A stretch of DNA of 64,000 nt from Duganella sp. 1224 (GCF_013408245.1 NZ_JACBYS010000002.1:248001-312000); one strand, 5' to 3'. Shown: positions 19,779 through 29,260, numbered from the stretch's first letter. Numbers and translations are program-made. The notes: generated by a model not told the origin, from the sequence alone.

Positions 19779-19946
19779 ATGGCGAAAACTGGCCGCGACA
19801 AAATCAAACTGGAATCGACCGCTGGTACGGGTCACTTCTACACCACCACCAAAAACAAGCGCACGATGCCTGCCAAAATGGAGATCACCAAGTTTGATCC
19901 TAAAGCACGCAAGCACGTGATCTACAAAGAAACCAAGATCAAGTAA
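19779..19946 (+). CDS. rpmG: 50S ribosomal protein L33
   Basis: Short gene of 55 aa starting [20 protein letters not shown] and ending [11 protein letters not shown]. This is the cysteine-free L33 form, so it would not depend on zinc. GGGAG precedes the ATG by 5 bases. It is co-transcribed with rpmB and ends in a strong terminator. Confidence 0.97.
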   Translation: MAKTGRDKIKLESTAGTGHFYTTTKNKRTMPAKMEITKFDPKARKHVIYKETKIK

Positions 19947-19965
19947 TCGGTCTTTGCTTCTGTGA

Positions 19966-19993
19966 AAAAGCCACTCATCGAGTGGCTTTTTTT
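19966..19993. terminator. rpmG terminator, probably bidirectional
   Basis: GCCACTC (19970-19976) and GAGTGGC (19980-19986) form a stem with an A-run on the left and seven Ts (19987-19993) on the right. It overlaps the stop of the convergent AraC gene and can serve both. Confidence 0.92.
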
Positions 19994-20807
19994 ATGTCCA
20001 GGCGCCGCGCTGCAGCCATTCGCGCGGCGACTGCCGGCAGGCGGCGCGGAACGCGCGGGTAAAGGCCGGCTGGGTGCTGTAGCCGACTTCGCAGGCCACG
20101 TCCTGCACCTGGCGACCGCGCCGCAGCAAGCCCTTGGCCAAACGCATGCGCTGGGCCAGCAGATAGTCGGCCGGCGTCACGCCCACCACTTCGCGGAAGC
20201 GGCGCGCGAATTTGCTGCGCGACATGCCGCACAGGTCGGCCAGCGCGGCGACCGTCCAGGCTTCCCCCGGCGCCTCCTGCATCGCCACCACCGCTTTCGA
20301 GACGCCGGCGTCGCGCAGGCCGAGCGGCGCCGCGCCGCTGCCGCGCTCGGCCAGCATCTGCCGCAGCAACTGCACCAGCACCCAGTCCACCAGCCGCCCG
20401 GTGGCATCGGCGCGCGCGCCGCCGCCGGCCGGGGCCGCGTTCAGCCGGGCCAGCATGTCGGCCACGCCCGGCAGGCTGGCCAGCGGCATGTCGATCACCA
20501 GCGGCAGGTTGCCCGCCGCGCCGCCGGACTGGCACAGCGCGACAATCTCGGCGCACAGCAACTGCGCCGTGCCCGGCACCACGATGGCGTGGGCGCAGGG
20601 ACGCGGGTACACCACCAGCGACGGCGTATCGATCCGCAACTTTCGCCCCTCATGTTCGAACTCGGCGCTGCCGGCCAGCAGCAAGTGCAGATGCCCGGTA
20701 CGCGGCACCACATAGGACCAGGTGCCGGCTTCCATCTTGCCGTGAAAGAAGACGCGCGTCGAAAATCCATGGCGGCTGAACAAAGCCGAAGATCGCTCCA
20801 ATTGCAC
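19992..20807 (-). CDS. AraC-family transcriptional regulator
   Basis: Regulator of 271 aa with an N-terminal cupin-type sensor (about 10-165, including GHLHLLLAGSAEFEHEGRKL) and a C-terminal AraC double HTH (about 170-265: TVAALADLCGMSRSKFARRF and QDVACEVGYSTQPAFTRAFR). The start is either the GTG at 20807 or a TTG at 20801, the latter with GGAG 5 bases upstream. It is divergent from the second MCP across an AT-rich 134-base gap. Target unknown. Confidence 0.88.
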   Translation of the reverse strand: MQLERSSALFSRHGFSTRVFFHGKMEAGTWSYVVPRTGHLHLLLAGSAEFEHEGRKLRIDTPSLVVYPRPCAHAIVVPGTAQLLCAEIVALCQSGGAAGNLPLVIDMPLASLPGVADMLARLNAAPAGGGARADATGRLVDWVLVQLLRQMLAERGSGAAPLGLRDAGVSKAVVAMQEAPGEAWTVAALADLCGMSRSKFARRFREVVGVTPADYLLAQRMRLAKGLLRRGRQVQDVACEVGYSTQPAFTRAFRAACRQSPREWLQRGAWT

Positions 20808-20941
20808 TCCGATCGAGACGATTAGCTACAAAATGTGTACGTATAGAAATTATCTAACAAATTGTAACTGATAACATCTAGCAAATGTTCCTTGTCTTAA
20901 ATAAATCATTGTTTCCTCAACTTACCAGTATTTTCACACTT

Positions 20942-22561
20942 ATGAAACTATCTGATCTGAGAATTACCGTACGCCTGTACCTGGCATTCGGCCTGATCGT
21001 CGCCATCCTGGTGGCCTTGGTGACGCTGGCCGAACTGGGCTTTCGCCGCCAGAGCGACGCCAACGGCCTCAACGTCCATACCTACGAGGTGCTGGACCGC
21101 TGCGCCGGCGTGCTGGAGAGTCTGCTGAATATCGAAACCGGCCAGCGCGGCTATTCGTTGACGGGCAAGGACGGTTCGCTCGAGCCTTATGACAGCGGCA
21201 AGAAGAATTTCGAGGTGCAGCTGCGCGCCCTGGCCGCGCTGACGGCCGACAATCCGCAGCAGCAGGAGCGCCTGAAGCGTCTGGCGGACAAGCAGCGCGA
21301 GTGGGTGAGCGGCGCCATCGATCCAGCCATCGCCCTGCGCCGCGCCGCCGGCGACGATCTGGCGGCCGTGGTGGCCAGCGAGCAGTCCAACAAGGGCAAG
21401 GCCGGCATGGATGGCATGCGTCAGCTGTTGAGCGACATCACCGGCACCGAGCGCGCGCTGCTGGTCCAGCGCACCGAGGACGCCAATCGCGTGCGCAGCC
21501 GCACCGAGTGGCTGATGATCGGCGGCGGCCTGCTGGCGGCGGCGCTGGCGGTGCTGCTGGCGGTGGTGCTGGGGCGGAATATCAGCCGTCCGCTGGCGGC
21601 GGCGGTGGCGCTGGCGCAGCGCGTGGCGCGCGGCGATTTGAGCAGCCAGATCGAGGTGCGCAGCAAGGATGAGACCGGCGAACTGATGCAGGCGCTGCGC
21701 GACATGAACAGCGCCCTGACCGGCATTGTGCTGGAGGTGCGCGGCGGCACCGATACCATCACCACGGCGGCGGCGGAAATCTCGTCGGGCAATATGGATT
21801 TGTCCTCGCGCACGGAGCAGCAGGCCAGCTCGCTGGAGGAGACGGCGTCGTCGATGGAAGAGCTGACGGCGACCGTCAAGCAGAACGCCGACAGCGCCCA
21901 CAAGGCGCGCGAACTGGCCGGCAGCGCCTCCAGCGTGGCGGTGCGCGGCGGCGAGATGGTGGCTGAGGTGGTAACCACCATGGGCACCATCAATGACTCG
22001 GCGCGCAAGATCGCCGACATCATTGGCGTCATTGATGGCATCGCCTTCCAGACGAATATTTTGGCGCTGAATGCGGCGGTGGAAGCGGCGCGCGCCGGCG
22101 AGCAGGGGCGCGGTTTCGCGGTGGTGGCGTCCGAGGTGCGCAACCTGGCGCAGCGCTCGGCCAGCGCGGCCAAGGAGATCAAGGCGTTGATCGACGACTC
22201 GGTGAGCAAGGTCGATGCCGGCAGCAAGCTGGTGGACCGCGCCGGCGCCACCATGGAGGAAGTGGTGGCCAGCGTGCAGCGCGTGACGCAGATCATCAAC
22301 GACATCGCCATCGCCAGCGAGGAGCAGCGCAACGGCATCGAGCAGGTCAACGATGCCATCACGCAGATGGACCAGGTGACCCAGCAGAATGCCGCGCTGG
22401 TCGAGGAAGCCGCCGCGGCGGCGGCGGCGTTGAAGGATCAGGCCGACGGGCTGACGCAGGCGGTCAGCATCTTCCAGCTCAACGGCGTTGGCGCAACAGC
22501 CGCGCGCCGTCAGCCGGGCATGTCGGCCGGCCGCAGCCTGGCCGTGGTACGGTCGTACTAA
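20942..22561 (+). CDS. Methyl-accepting chemotaxis protein (CHASE3 type)
   Basis: Chemoreceptor of 539 aa. A membrane segment at about 10-30 is followed by a CHASE3-like periplasmic domain (about 40-180, with [17 protein letters not shown]), a second membrane segment (near 190-212), HAMP (213-265) and a signalling domain with [20 protein letters not shown]. The ATG at 20942 is used because the longer frame adds residues ahead of the [17 protein letters not shown] opening. There is no tether pentapeptide. The signalling domain nearly matches the MCP at 88-1662, but the sensor differs. Confidence 0.93.
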   Translation: MKLSDLRITVRLYLAFGLIVAILVALVTLAELGFRRQSDANGLNVHTYEVLDRCAGVLESLLNIETGQRGYSLTGKDGSLEPYDSGKKNFEVQLRALAALTADNPQQQERLKRLADKQREWVSGAIDPAIALRRAAGDDLAAVVASEQSNKGKAGMDGMRQLLSDITGTERALLVQRTEDANRVRSRTEWLMIGGGLLAAALAVLLAVVLGRNISRPLAAAVALAQRVARGDLSSQIEVRSKDETGELMQALRDMNSALTGIVLEVRGGTDTITTAAAEISSGNMDLSSRTEQQASSLEETASSMEELTATVKQNADSAHKARELAGSASSVAVRGGEMVAEVVTTMGTINDSARKIADIIGVIDGIAFQTNILALNAAVEAARAGEQGRGFAVVASEVRNLAQRSASAAKEIKALIDDSVSKVDAGSKLVDRAGATMEEVVASVQRVTQIINDIAIASEEQRNGIEQVNDAITQMDQVTQQNAALVEEAAAAAAALKDQADGLTQAVSIFQLNGVGATAARRQPGMSAGRSLAVVRSY

Positions 22562-22578
22562 GCCGCACGCGCGGCGCG

Positions 22579-22953
22579 TCAGCGCCTGGTGTTGGTGTTG
22601 CCCTCCGGCGGTTGCGTGACCGGGCGGTCGCTGGCAGTCGGATTGGCGCCAGCAGTGCCGGTGCCGCCCGTCGCGCCGGTGCCGGATGTGCCGGATGTGC
22701 CGGACGCGCCAGTACCGGTCGTGCCGGTGCCGGTCGTGCCGGTGCCGCTGGTGGTGCCGGGCACTGTGGCCGCCGGACTATCCGAACTCGTGCCTGTATT
22801 GCCGCGCTCAGTCCCCGGCGACGCGGCCGAGCCGCCGCTGGCACCGGCTTCGCTGTTGCCGGCCCCGCTCGGCGTGGCGCTAACGCGGTCATCCTTGCAG
22901 CCGGCCAGCGCCAGCGCGGCCAGCCCGGCGTATAGGCCGGCGCGATGCGCGCC
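22579..22953 (-). pseudogene. Gly/Thr-rich lipoprotein with no usable start
   Basis: The frame reads a signal-like stretch (AGLYAGLAALALAGC with an LAGC lipobox), then KDDRVSATPSGAGNSEAGAS, a low-complexity GTGTTGTGASGTSGTSGTG tract and a PTASDRPVTQPPEG tail. Upstream, a stop at 22954-22956 precedes any ATG, GTG or TTG. A neighbouring frame supplies RIAPAYT just before the signal stretch, so a one-base frameshift or lost start is likely. It follows directly after the desaturase terminator. No function is known. Confidence 0.5.
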
Positions 22954-22967
22954 TTAGGAGAGCGGGC

Positions 22968-22991
22968 AAAAAAAATGGCCCCGAGGGGCCA
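22968..22991 (-). terminator. Desaturase intrinsic terminator
   Basis: On the minus strand TGGCCCC and GGGGCCA (22991-22985 and 22982-22976) form a 7-bp stem followed by eight Us (22975-22968). Confidence 0.88.
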
Positions 22992-23015
22992 CATGCCGTT
23001 AAGTTGGCGTGGATT

Positions 23016-23091
23016 CGTCATTCCGGCGCAGGCCGGAATCCATACACGGCGTGCAAGCGTTCTATGGGTTCCGGCCTACGCCGGAACGACG
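23016..23091. repeat. REP doublet (REPIN-like)
   Basis: Two inverted copies of a REP-like unit, 23016-23041 and 23067-23091, each with a TTCCGGC/GCCGGAA hairpin and a CGTC flank, lie in mirror orientation about 25 bases apart. Such doublets are dispersed non-autonomous elements moved by RAYT transposases. They sit in the 3' region of the desaturase gene, before its terminator. The 540-base gap 22562-23101 holds only this, the terminator and the broken lipoprotein. Confidence 0.8.
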
Positions 23092-23101
23092 GGTTGCCGC
23101 G

Positions 23102-24298
23102 TTAGGCGTAGCTGCGCAGGCGCAGCGAGAAGTCTTGCAGCGACTTGATGCCGGACGCTTCGGCGCGGTTGCACCAGTCCTGCAACTTGTGCAGCAGGTC
23201 ATCCTTCGTGAAGTGCGAACGCTCCCAGATCACGCCCAGCTCCACGCGCATATTGTGCATGGTCTCCAGCGCTTTGCTGTGCTGGAACAGCTCCACCAGC
23301 TGTTGCTGCTGCGGCGCCGCCAGCTTGCCCGGCTCGCGCTGCAGCAGCTTGCGCGACGACTTCAGGAAGCGCGACTCCAGCTGCGCCTTGTCCTTCAGGT
23401 GCTCCAGCTCTTCCTTCCACGCGTGCTTGACCGACTTGGCGTACTTGGCCATCACGTCGTAGCGGTTGGCGATCACCGACTGCAGCGTGTCGAAGTCGGC
23501 TTCCAGCTTGCCCTTGGCGAACTTCGGCGCCGGCGCCACTTTCTTCACCTTGGCCAGGCCGACCAGCTCCAGCGCGCGGATGTAGCCCCAGCCGATGTCG
23601 AACTCATACCACTTCGACGACAGCTTGGCCGAGGTGGCAAACGTGTGGTGGTTGTTGTGCAGCTCTTCGCCGCCGATCAGCAGGCCCAGCGGAATGATGT
23701 TGGTGGCGGCGTCGGCGCAATCGTAGTTGCGGTAGCCCCAGTAGTGGCCGATGCCGTTGATGATGCCAGCGGCGGTCACCGGGATCCACAGCATCTGCAC
23801 CGCCCACACGGTAATGCCGATCACGCCGAACAACAGCACGTTGAGCACCAGCAGCGACGACACGCCCAGCGCGCTGTAACGCGTGTAGACGTTACGCTCC
23901 ATCCAGTCGTCCGGCGTGCCGTGGCCGTACTTTTCCATGGTTTCCTTGTTCTTGGCCTCGGCGCGATACAGCTCGGCGCCTTCCCAGAACACTTTCTTGA
24001 TGCCGCGCGTGACCGGGCTGTGCGGATCTTCCTCGGTGTCGCACTTGGCGTGGTGCTTGCGGTGGATCGACGCCCATTCCTTGGTCACTTGGCCGGTGGT
24101 CAGCCACAGCCAGAAGCGGAAAAAGTGCGCCGGGATCGGGTGCAGGTCGAGCGCGCGGTGCGCCTGGCAGCGGTGCAGGTAAATCGTCACGCTGGCGATG
24201 GTGATGTGGGTGACCGCCAGCGTATAAAAGAACACTTCCCAGCCCGTGAAACGGGTCACACCGTTCGACAGGAAATCCAATACTGCGTATAAACTCAT
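23102..24298 (-). CDS. Acyl-CoA/acyl-lipid fatty acid desaturase
   Basis: Membrane di-iron enzyme of 398 aa that introduces a double bond, probably at delta-9, in fatty acids. Three histidine boxes are visible: HRCQAHRAL, HRKHH and HNNHHTF. Hydrophobic segments flank them in the usual order. The ATG at 24298 (MSLYAVLDFL) has GGAG upstream; the longer frame lacks support. The C-terminal 100 residues form a basic helical extension, longer than in minimal desaturases. Its likely role is membrane fluidity control. Confidence 0.92.
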   Translation of the reverse strand: MSLYAVLDFLSNGVTRFTGWEVFFYTLAVTHITIASVTIYLHRCQAHRALDLHPIPAHFFRFWLWLTTGQVTKEWASIHRKHHAKCDTEEDPHSPVTRGIKKVFWEGAELYRAEAKNKETMEKYGHGTPDDWMERNVYTRYSALGVSSLLVLNVLLFGVIGITVWAVQMLWIPVTAAGIINGIGHYWGYRNYDCADAATNIIPLGLLIGGEELHNNHHTFATSAKLSSKWYEFDIGWGYIRALELVGLAKVKKVAPAPKFAKGKLEADFDTLQSVIANRYDVMAKYAKSVKHAWKEELEHLKDKAQLESRFLKSSRKLLQREPGKLAAPQQQQLVELFQHSKALETMHNMRVELGVIWERSHFTKDDLLHKLQDWCNRAEASGIKSLQDFSLRLRSYA

Positions 24299-24412
24299 TA
24301 CTACTCCAAAGGATGGCCAGACGGCCAAGATTGTGTTTTCGACAGGCGTGGGGCGCCCAGCGATTATGACTTTTGGACGACATTGTACGCTGAAACCAGC
24401 GGCATTTTCTGA

Positions 24413-25759
24413 CTATTCTTTAGGCACGGTCGTGCTTTCCTGACCGGCCACCGGGGCCGGCACCGGGCCGAGGATGCGCATCTCGCGTTGCGGGAATGGC
24501 ACAGAGATGTTGTTTTCCTTGAGCGCGCGCCAGATCGCGCGGTTGACGTCGGACGTCACGCTGCCGCGGCCGTTCTGCGGATCGTTGATCCAGAAGCTGA
24601 CCGTCAGTTCCAGGCCGTCCGCGCCGAAGCTGGCCAGATACACCGACGGCGCCTTGTCCTTCAGCACCCGCTCGGCAGTCAGCGTGGCCTCGGTCAGCAA
24701 CTGGACGACGAAGTCGACATCGGTGTCGTACGCCACCGACACCTTGGTCGAGATATTCACCAGGCTGTTGGACAGCGACGAATTCTGCACCGCGCCCGAC
24801 ACCAGCATCTCGTTCGGCACGATCGACTCGACGCCGTCCAGGCTCTGGATCACCGTGTAGCGGGTGTTGATCTGTGTGACCTTGCCGCTGTACTTGTCGA
24901 CCGTGATCATGTCGCCGATGGTCAGCGAGCGGTCCAGCAGGATCACGAAGCCGGACACGTAGTTGCTGGCGATCTTCTGCAGGCCCAGGCCGAGGCCCAC
25001 GCCCAGCGCGCCGCCAAACACCGACAGCACGGTGAGGTCGATCCCCACCAGCGACAAGCTCATCAGCACGGCGATGACGATCAGCAGCGCGCGCGCGGTG
25101 CGCGACACCACCGCCCGCAGGTTGGTGTGCATGCCCGGCATCTTCATCAGCCATTCCTCCAGCGCCGCGCCGGCCCACAGCGCCAGCATCAACAGCAGCA
25201 CCACCGACGCGGTGGCCTGCAGGATGTCGGCGATGGTCACGTGGTTTTTGCCGATCGGCAGCTGGGTCTCGTCCATGTACTGGAACACGTCGGCCCACAG
25301 GCCGGTGACGTACAGCACGAACGCCAGCCACACCAGCAGCTGGAACACCTTTTCGAACGCCAGCATGGTCGGGCTGATGGTGCGGCCGTTGCGCGCGAAC
25401 ACGCGGCGCAGCAGGTAGAAGGTGAAGCGGATCACCGCCAGCGAGCCGAAGATCGGCAGCGCCACCAGGATCAGGTTGACGTGGATGTGGTACTTGGCCA
25501 GCGCCAGGCGCGACAGGTACAGCAGGCCGACCACGGCCAGCGGCGCCATCACCCGCCCGAAGCTTTCGACGCCAAAGCCCAGCACGCCGGTCGGCACGTC
25601 CGGATGGCGCGTGAAGCGCTTGCGCAGCAGCCGCGCCACGCCAAAGCCGACCACCACCGACAGGATGATGGCGGCCAGTTGCCACAGCAGGCTGACATCG
25701 TGGAGGTCGCCGGCGATCAGGTCGTCGATCAGATTGAGCAGGGGCTGTTGACGGGACAT
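24413..25759 (-). CDS. MscS-family mechanosensitive channel
   Basis: Inner-membrane channel of 448 aa. Five hydrophobic segments precede the pore-lining helix and beta domain (VFGGALGVGLGLGLQKIASNYVSGFVILLDRSLTIGD is the signature region, near residues 240-280). The first four segments make it longer than E. coli MscS (286 aa). It would release solutes on osmotic downshock. It is on the same strand as the methylase gene, 65 bases downstream of it. Confidence 0.93.
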   Translation of the reverse strand: MSRQQPLLNLIDDLIAGDLHDVSLLWQLAAIILSVVVGFGVARLLRKRFTRHPDVPTGVLGFGVESFGRVMAPLAVVGLLYLSRLALAKYHIHVNLILVALPIFGSLAVIRFTFYLLRRVFARNGRTISPTMLAFEKVFQLLVWLAFVLYVTGLWADVFQYMDETQLPIGKNHVTIADILQATASVVLLLMLALWAGAALEEWLMKMPGMHTNLRAVVSRTARALLIVIAVLMSLSLVGIDLTVLSVFGGALGVGLGLGLQKIASNYVSGFVILLDRSLTIGDMITVDKYSGKVTQINTRYTVIQSLDGVESIVPNEMLVSGAVQNSSLSNSLVNISTKVSVAYDTDVDFVVQLLTEATLTAERVLKDKAPSVYLASFGADGLELTVSFWINDPQNGRGSVTSDVNRAIWRALKENNISVPFPQREMRILGPVPAPVAGQESTTVPKE

Positions 25760-25824
25760 TGCTTGCGTGGATGAGTTACGGAGCCGTGATTGTAAAACAG
25801 GCCGGGGATGCCGGCCTGTTCAGA

Positions 25825-27114
25825 TTACTCCTGGTCTTCCGCGCTGGCCTTTTTCGCCATCGGCTTGCGCTCGAAGACGGCGGCGAAGAAGCCGTCGGTC
25901 TGGTGCTTGTGCGGCAGCAGCTTCAGGTAGTCGCCCATGTCGAGCTCGATCTTCTGCTCGGCCAGCGCCTTGTTCATCGGCACCAGTTCGAAGTCCGGAT
26001 GGGTTTCCAGGAACTGTTGGGCGATGAAGTCGTTCTCGTCGTCCAGCACCGAGCAGGTGGCGTACACCAGGCGGCCGCCGCCCTTGACCAGGCGCGCGGC
26101 GCCGTCCAGGATGGCCGCCTGCTTGGCCTGCAGTTCGGCGATGGCTTCCGGCTTCTGGCGCCATTTGACGTCCGGGTTGCGGCGCAGCGTGCCCAGGCCC
26201 GAGCACGGCGCGTCGACCAGCACGCGGTCGATCTTGCCGGCCAGGCGCTTGATCTTGGCGTCGCGCTCGTGGGCGATGACCACCGGATGCACGTTCGACA
26301 GGCCGCTGCGCGCCAGTCGCGGCTTCAGCTTGGTCAGGCGCTTTTCCGACACGTCGAAAGCGTACAGGCGGCCGGTGTTGCGCATGGTCGCGCCCAGCGA
26401 CAGCGTCTTGCCGCCGGCGCCGGCGCAGAAGTCCACCACCATTTCGCCGCGCTTGGCGCCCACCAGCGCCGACAGGATCTGGCTGCCCTCGTCCTGCACC
26501 TCGATGTGGCCGTCCTTGAACAGCGGCAGGTTCTGCAGCGCCGGCTTGGTCAGGATGCGCAGGCCCAGCGGCGCGTACGGCGTCGGCGTGGCGGTGATCG
26601 GCGCCTCGGCCAGCTTGGCGATGACGTCGTCGCGGTTGTCCTTGAGCGCGTTGACGCGCAGGTCCAGCGGCGCCGGCGTGTTCATGCCGTCGGCCAGCGC
26701 CAGCGTCTCGTCTTCGCCGAACTGCGCCACCAGCTTTTCAAACAGCCACTTCGGCATGTTGGAACGGCTGGACTTGTGCATCAGCTTGCGGTCGATCGCC
26801 ATGATGCCCTCGACCCAGGCGGCCTCGTCGGCGCTGACGCCGCCCAGCGACTCCAGGCCGACCGCGTCGGTCATGCCCAGCAGCGTCAGCCGGCGCATGG
26901 TGGCGCCGCCGCCCTGCTCGGAGAAATCGGTGTAGAAGTTTTTATTGCGCAGCACGTTGTACACGCACTCGGCAATGGCGCCGCGCTCGCGGCCGCCCAG
27001 GCGCGGGTGGTCTTTGAAATAGCGCGACAGCGTGGTGTCGGCCGGCGCGGCAAAGCGCAAAATCTCGCGCAACACGTCTTCGGCGTTGGCGAGTATCGCT
27101 GGAGGCAATCTCAT
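25825..27114 (-). CDS. RsmB/NOP2-family RNA m5C methyltransferase
   Basis: SAM-dependent methyltransferase of 429 aa, RsmB-like. The N-terminal region (1-80) resembles the NusB-like domain of RsmB (LSRYFKDHPRLGGRERGAIA). SAM-binding motif I is VVDFCAGAGGKTLSLGA. The two catalytic cysteines are in DAPCSGLGTLRRNP and YATCSV. Whether it targets 16S rRNA C967 or another site cannot be said. It starts 15 bases after the purN stop, so the two are co-transcribed. Confidence 0.93.
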   Translation of the reverse strand: MRLPPAILANAEDVLREILRFAAPADTTLSRYFKDHPRLGGRERGAIAECVYNVLRNKNFYTDFSEQGGGATMRRLTLLGMTDAVGLESLGGVSADEAAWVEGIMAIDRKLMHKSSRSNMPKWLFEKLVAQFGEDETLALADGMNTPAPLDLRVNALKDNRDDVIAKLAEAPITATPTPYAPLGLRILTKPALQNLPLFKDGHIEVQDEGSQILSALVGAKRGEMVVDFCAGAGGKTLSLGATMRNTGRLYAFDVSEKRLTKLKPRLARSGLSNVHPVVIAHERDAKIKRLAGKIDRVLVDAPCSGLGTLRRNPDVKWRQKPEAIAELQAKQAAILDGAARLVKGGGRLVYATCSVLDDENDFIAQQFLETHPDFELVPMNKALAEQKIELDMGDYLKLLPHKHQTDGFFAAVFERKPMAKKASAEDQE

Positions 27115-27129
27115 GGAAATCCTTTTCGT

Positions 27130-27738
27130 TTAACTGTGGTCCACCTGGACCGTGCCCTGCGCCAGCGTCAGCCTGTCCTCGACAAACCAGCGCACCGCGC
27201 GCGGGTAGATGACATGCTCCTGCGCCAGCACGCGGGCCGACAGGGTTTCGACCGTATCTTCCGGCAGCACCGGCACACTGGCCTGCAGCACCGCTGGCCC
27301 GTGGTCGAGTTCGGGCGTTACGAAATGCACCGTGGCGCCGTGCTCCCTGACGCCGGCGGCCAGCGCCTGCGCGTGCGTCGCCAGCCCGGGGAACAGCGGC
27401 AGCAGCGACGGATGGATGTTCAGCATGCGGCCGGCGTAGTGCGTGACGAAGGGCTCGGTCAGGATGCGCATGAAGCCAGCCAGCACCACCAGGTGCGGCT
27501 GGTAGCCGTCAATCACCTCGCGCAGCGCGGCGTCGAACTCGGCGCGGCTGGCGTAGTCCTTGTTGGGCACCACTGCCGTGGCGATGCCGTGCGCGGCCGC
27601 GAAGGCCAGGCCGGCGGCGTCAGCGCGGTTGCTGATGACGGCGGCAATGCGGGCCGGCCAGCGCTCGGCCTGCAGCGCGCGGACGATGGCTTCCATATTG
27701 CTGCCGCGACCAGAAATCAGGATGACGATGTTTTTCAT
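27130..27738 (-). CDS. purN: Phosphoribosylglycinamide formyltransferase
   Basis: Purine biosynthesis enzyme of 202 aa that formylates GAR with 10-formyl-THF. GRGSNMEAIVRAL is the phosphate-binding loop, and NIHPSLLPLFPG carries the catalytic His, with the Asp in VTPELDHGP. The ATG at 27738 (MKNIVILISGRGSN) is the family start; the upstream extension is low-complexity and overlaps the barstar gene. Confidence 0.96.
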   Translation of the reverse strand: MKNIVILISGRGSNMEAIVRALQAERWPARIAAVISNRADAAGLAFAAAHGIATAVVPNKDYASRAEFDAALREVIDGYQPHLVVLAGFMRILTEPFVTHYAGRMLNIHPSLLPLFPGLATHAQALAAGVREHGATVHFVTPELDHGPAVLQASVPVLPEDTVETLSARVLAQEHVIYPRAVRWFVEDRLTLAQGTVQVDHS

Positions 27739-27839
27739 AACCCGGCATTGTACCGCGTCCCACCTCGCAGGGCCACTAAAAGGCAAGAATTGTTGCGATG
27801 CAGCAGGGCGCCGGCGCGGCGGCCGGCGCGCCGGCGGGC

Positions 27840-28277
27840 TTACTCGAAGGAGTAAAACACCCGGAACGGCACTTTTTTGTCGGCCCACCAGTCGGCGGCG
27901 TCGCGGAAGACATCCAGCAGGGTTTCCCGTGCTTCCTTGTCAAATTTCTGGGTATTGGGCAATTGTTCCAGCACCACCAGGAAGCCGGTCTGCGCGCCGG
28001 CCTGGAACATGGTCTCGGTCAGCGTCGCGCGCAGGCCGTCGAAGTTCTTGCCTACCCCCTTGGGAAACTGGAACGATTCCGAAATCAGGCCCAGCACCTG
28101 CTGCTTGGTCAGGCCGGTGTTGGGATGCGCGTACAGGAAGTGCTGGCCGAGCCGGGCCGCCTCCTCCTGCAGTTCGGCGACGCGGAAGGCGCGGATCGAC
28201 TGCACGAGGTTGGGCGGCACACTGGCCAGCAGGCTCTCGTTTCCCTCAATTTGACCTGGTATGTACGGAGTGTCCAC
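27840..28277 (-). CDS. Barstar-family protein
   Basis: Protein of 145 aa similar to barstar, the tight inhibitor of barnase-type RNases. The conserved region SESFQFPKGVGKNFDGLRAT holds the helix-2 barnase-contact motif, with the FDGL variant of the usual NWDALW. An N-terminal extension of about 50 residues precedes it. Translation starts with GTG at 28277; no ATG is available. No barnase-like RNase gene is adjacent. It may inhibit an RNase elsewhere, or act as a solitary immunity gene. Confidence 0.85.
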   Translation of the reverse strand: MDTPYIPGQIEGNESLLASVPPNLVQSIRAFRVAELQEEAARLGQHFLYAHPNTGLTKQQVLGLISESFQFPKGVGKNFDGLRATLTETMFQAGAQTGFLVVLEQLPNTQKFDKEARETLLDVFRDAADWWADKKVPFRVFYSFE

Positions 28278-28654
28278 TTTGCTGTCGGGAGTGCCTAACT
28301 TGTGAATTAATGAGTAAATAATTTGAGCACCTGTCCACGAAACATGGCGGGCGGGTCGGCGCCGGCCATGGTTGATTCAATATGTTTCTGAATCCCATAC
28401 GGATATTAGGGTAACGTGTTGTTCCTCCCAGATCAACACGTATATGATATTCAACGCAATATTTGTTAAAAACAGAAGATTTTTGCCGGTTTTAGCGGTG
28501 AAATCGGCACAATTCGCCGGAGCGCCGCTGTTACATTTTGTTGCCACAGATACTGATGGAGGACTAGCCGCGCCGGGGCGACGGGATTACCATACGATTC
28601 ATGCAATATCAGAATCCCCCTGATAGACACCCTGAACGATAAACGAGGTCCAAA
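28278..28654. other. 377-base gap without a supported gene
   Basis: This AT-richer spacer between the barstar gene and the glycine-zipper gene must contain the divergent promoters. An 83-codon plus-strand frame (28372-28623) has no ribosome-binding site or family resemblance. No clear -35/-10 pair was recognised; ACGAGG just before 28655 is the next gene's ribosome-binding site. Confidence 0.6.
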
Positions 28655-29170
28655 ATGAACTTCCAAGCCAAACTGATCGCCTCCGCCCTGTGCGTTGGCG
28701 CCCTGCCGTTCGCCCAGGCCGCCGATTTTGAAGATTTCGGTCGCGTGGTCAACGTCGTGCCACAAGTGCAACAAGTCAACGTGCCGCGCCAGGAATGCCG
28801 CACCGAGTACGTGCAAACCCAGGCGCCGGCGCCGGAGCGCAGCGTCGGCGGCGCCATCATCGGCGGCCTGGTGGGCGGCCTGGCCGGCAACCAGATCGGC
28901 GGCGGCTCGGGCCGCTCGGTGGCCACCGCGGCCGGCGCCATTGCCGGCGCGCTGGTCGGCGACCGCGTCGACAATGCCAACACCCCGAACAGCGGCGGCG
29001 TGCAGGAACAGGCCGTCAAGCAGTGCCGCACCGTCGACCACTGGGAATCGCGCACCTCGGGCTACCAGGTGACCTACAACTACCAGGGCCGCAACTACAC
29101 CACGCCGATGTCCTACGACCCGGGCGACCGCGTGCGCCTGCGCGTGGTGGTTGAGCCAGCGCAACGCTAA
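28655..29170 (+). CDS. Glycine-zipper 2TM-domain envelope protein
   Basis: Secreted protein of 171 aa with a signal peptide ending at AQA-AD (about residue 22). The glycine zipper VGGAIIGGLVGGLAGNQIGG (about 64-100) is the Gly-zipper_2/SlyB-like membrane segment. Two cysteines (residues 49 and 120) may form a disulfide. The C-terminal domain (SGYQVTYNYQGRNYTTPMSY) is common in Burkholderiales proteins of this type. Probable outer-membrane integrity factor; it is not a lipoprotein because no lipobox is seen. Confidence 0.88.
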   Translation: MNFQAKLIASALCVGALPFAQAADFEDFGRVVNVVPQVQQVNVPRQECRTEYVQTQAPAPERSVGGAIIGGLVGGLAGNQIGGGSGRSVATAAGAIAGALVGDRVDNANTPNSGGVQEQAVKQCRTVDHWESRTSGYQVTYNYQGRNYTTPMSYDPGDRVRLRVVVEPAQR

Positions 29171-29260
29171 GCGATTCCGCCCCCGCCTTTTGAATGCCGG
29201 CCTTGCGCCGGCATTGTTGTTTTCAGATAATGCCGGTTCATCCTCCTGCCGCCGCCCCCA

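Noticed and set aside
22479..23021. 180-codon minus-strand frame over the broken lipoprotein
   Set aside because: It spans the desaturase terminator, and its Pro/Ala/Arg composition is that of an out-of-frame reading of the lipoprotein.
28372..28623. 83-codon plus-strand frame before the glycine-zipper gene
   Set aside because: No ribosome-binding site, no family resemblance, and it occupies the expected promoter region.
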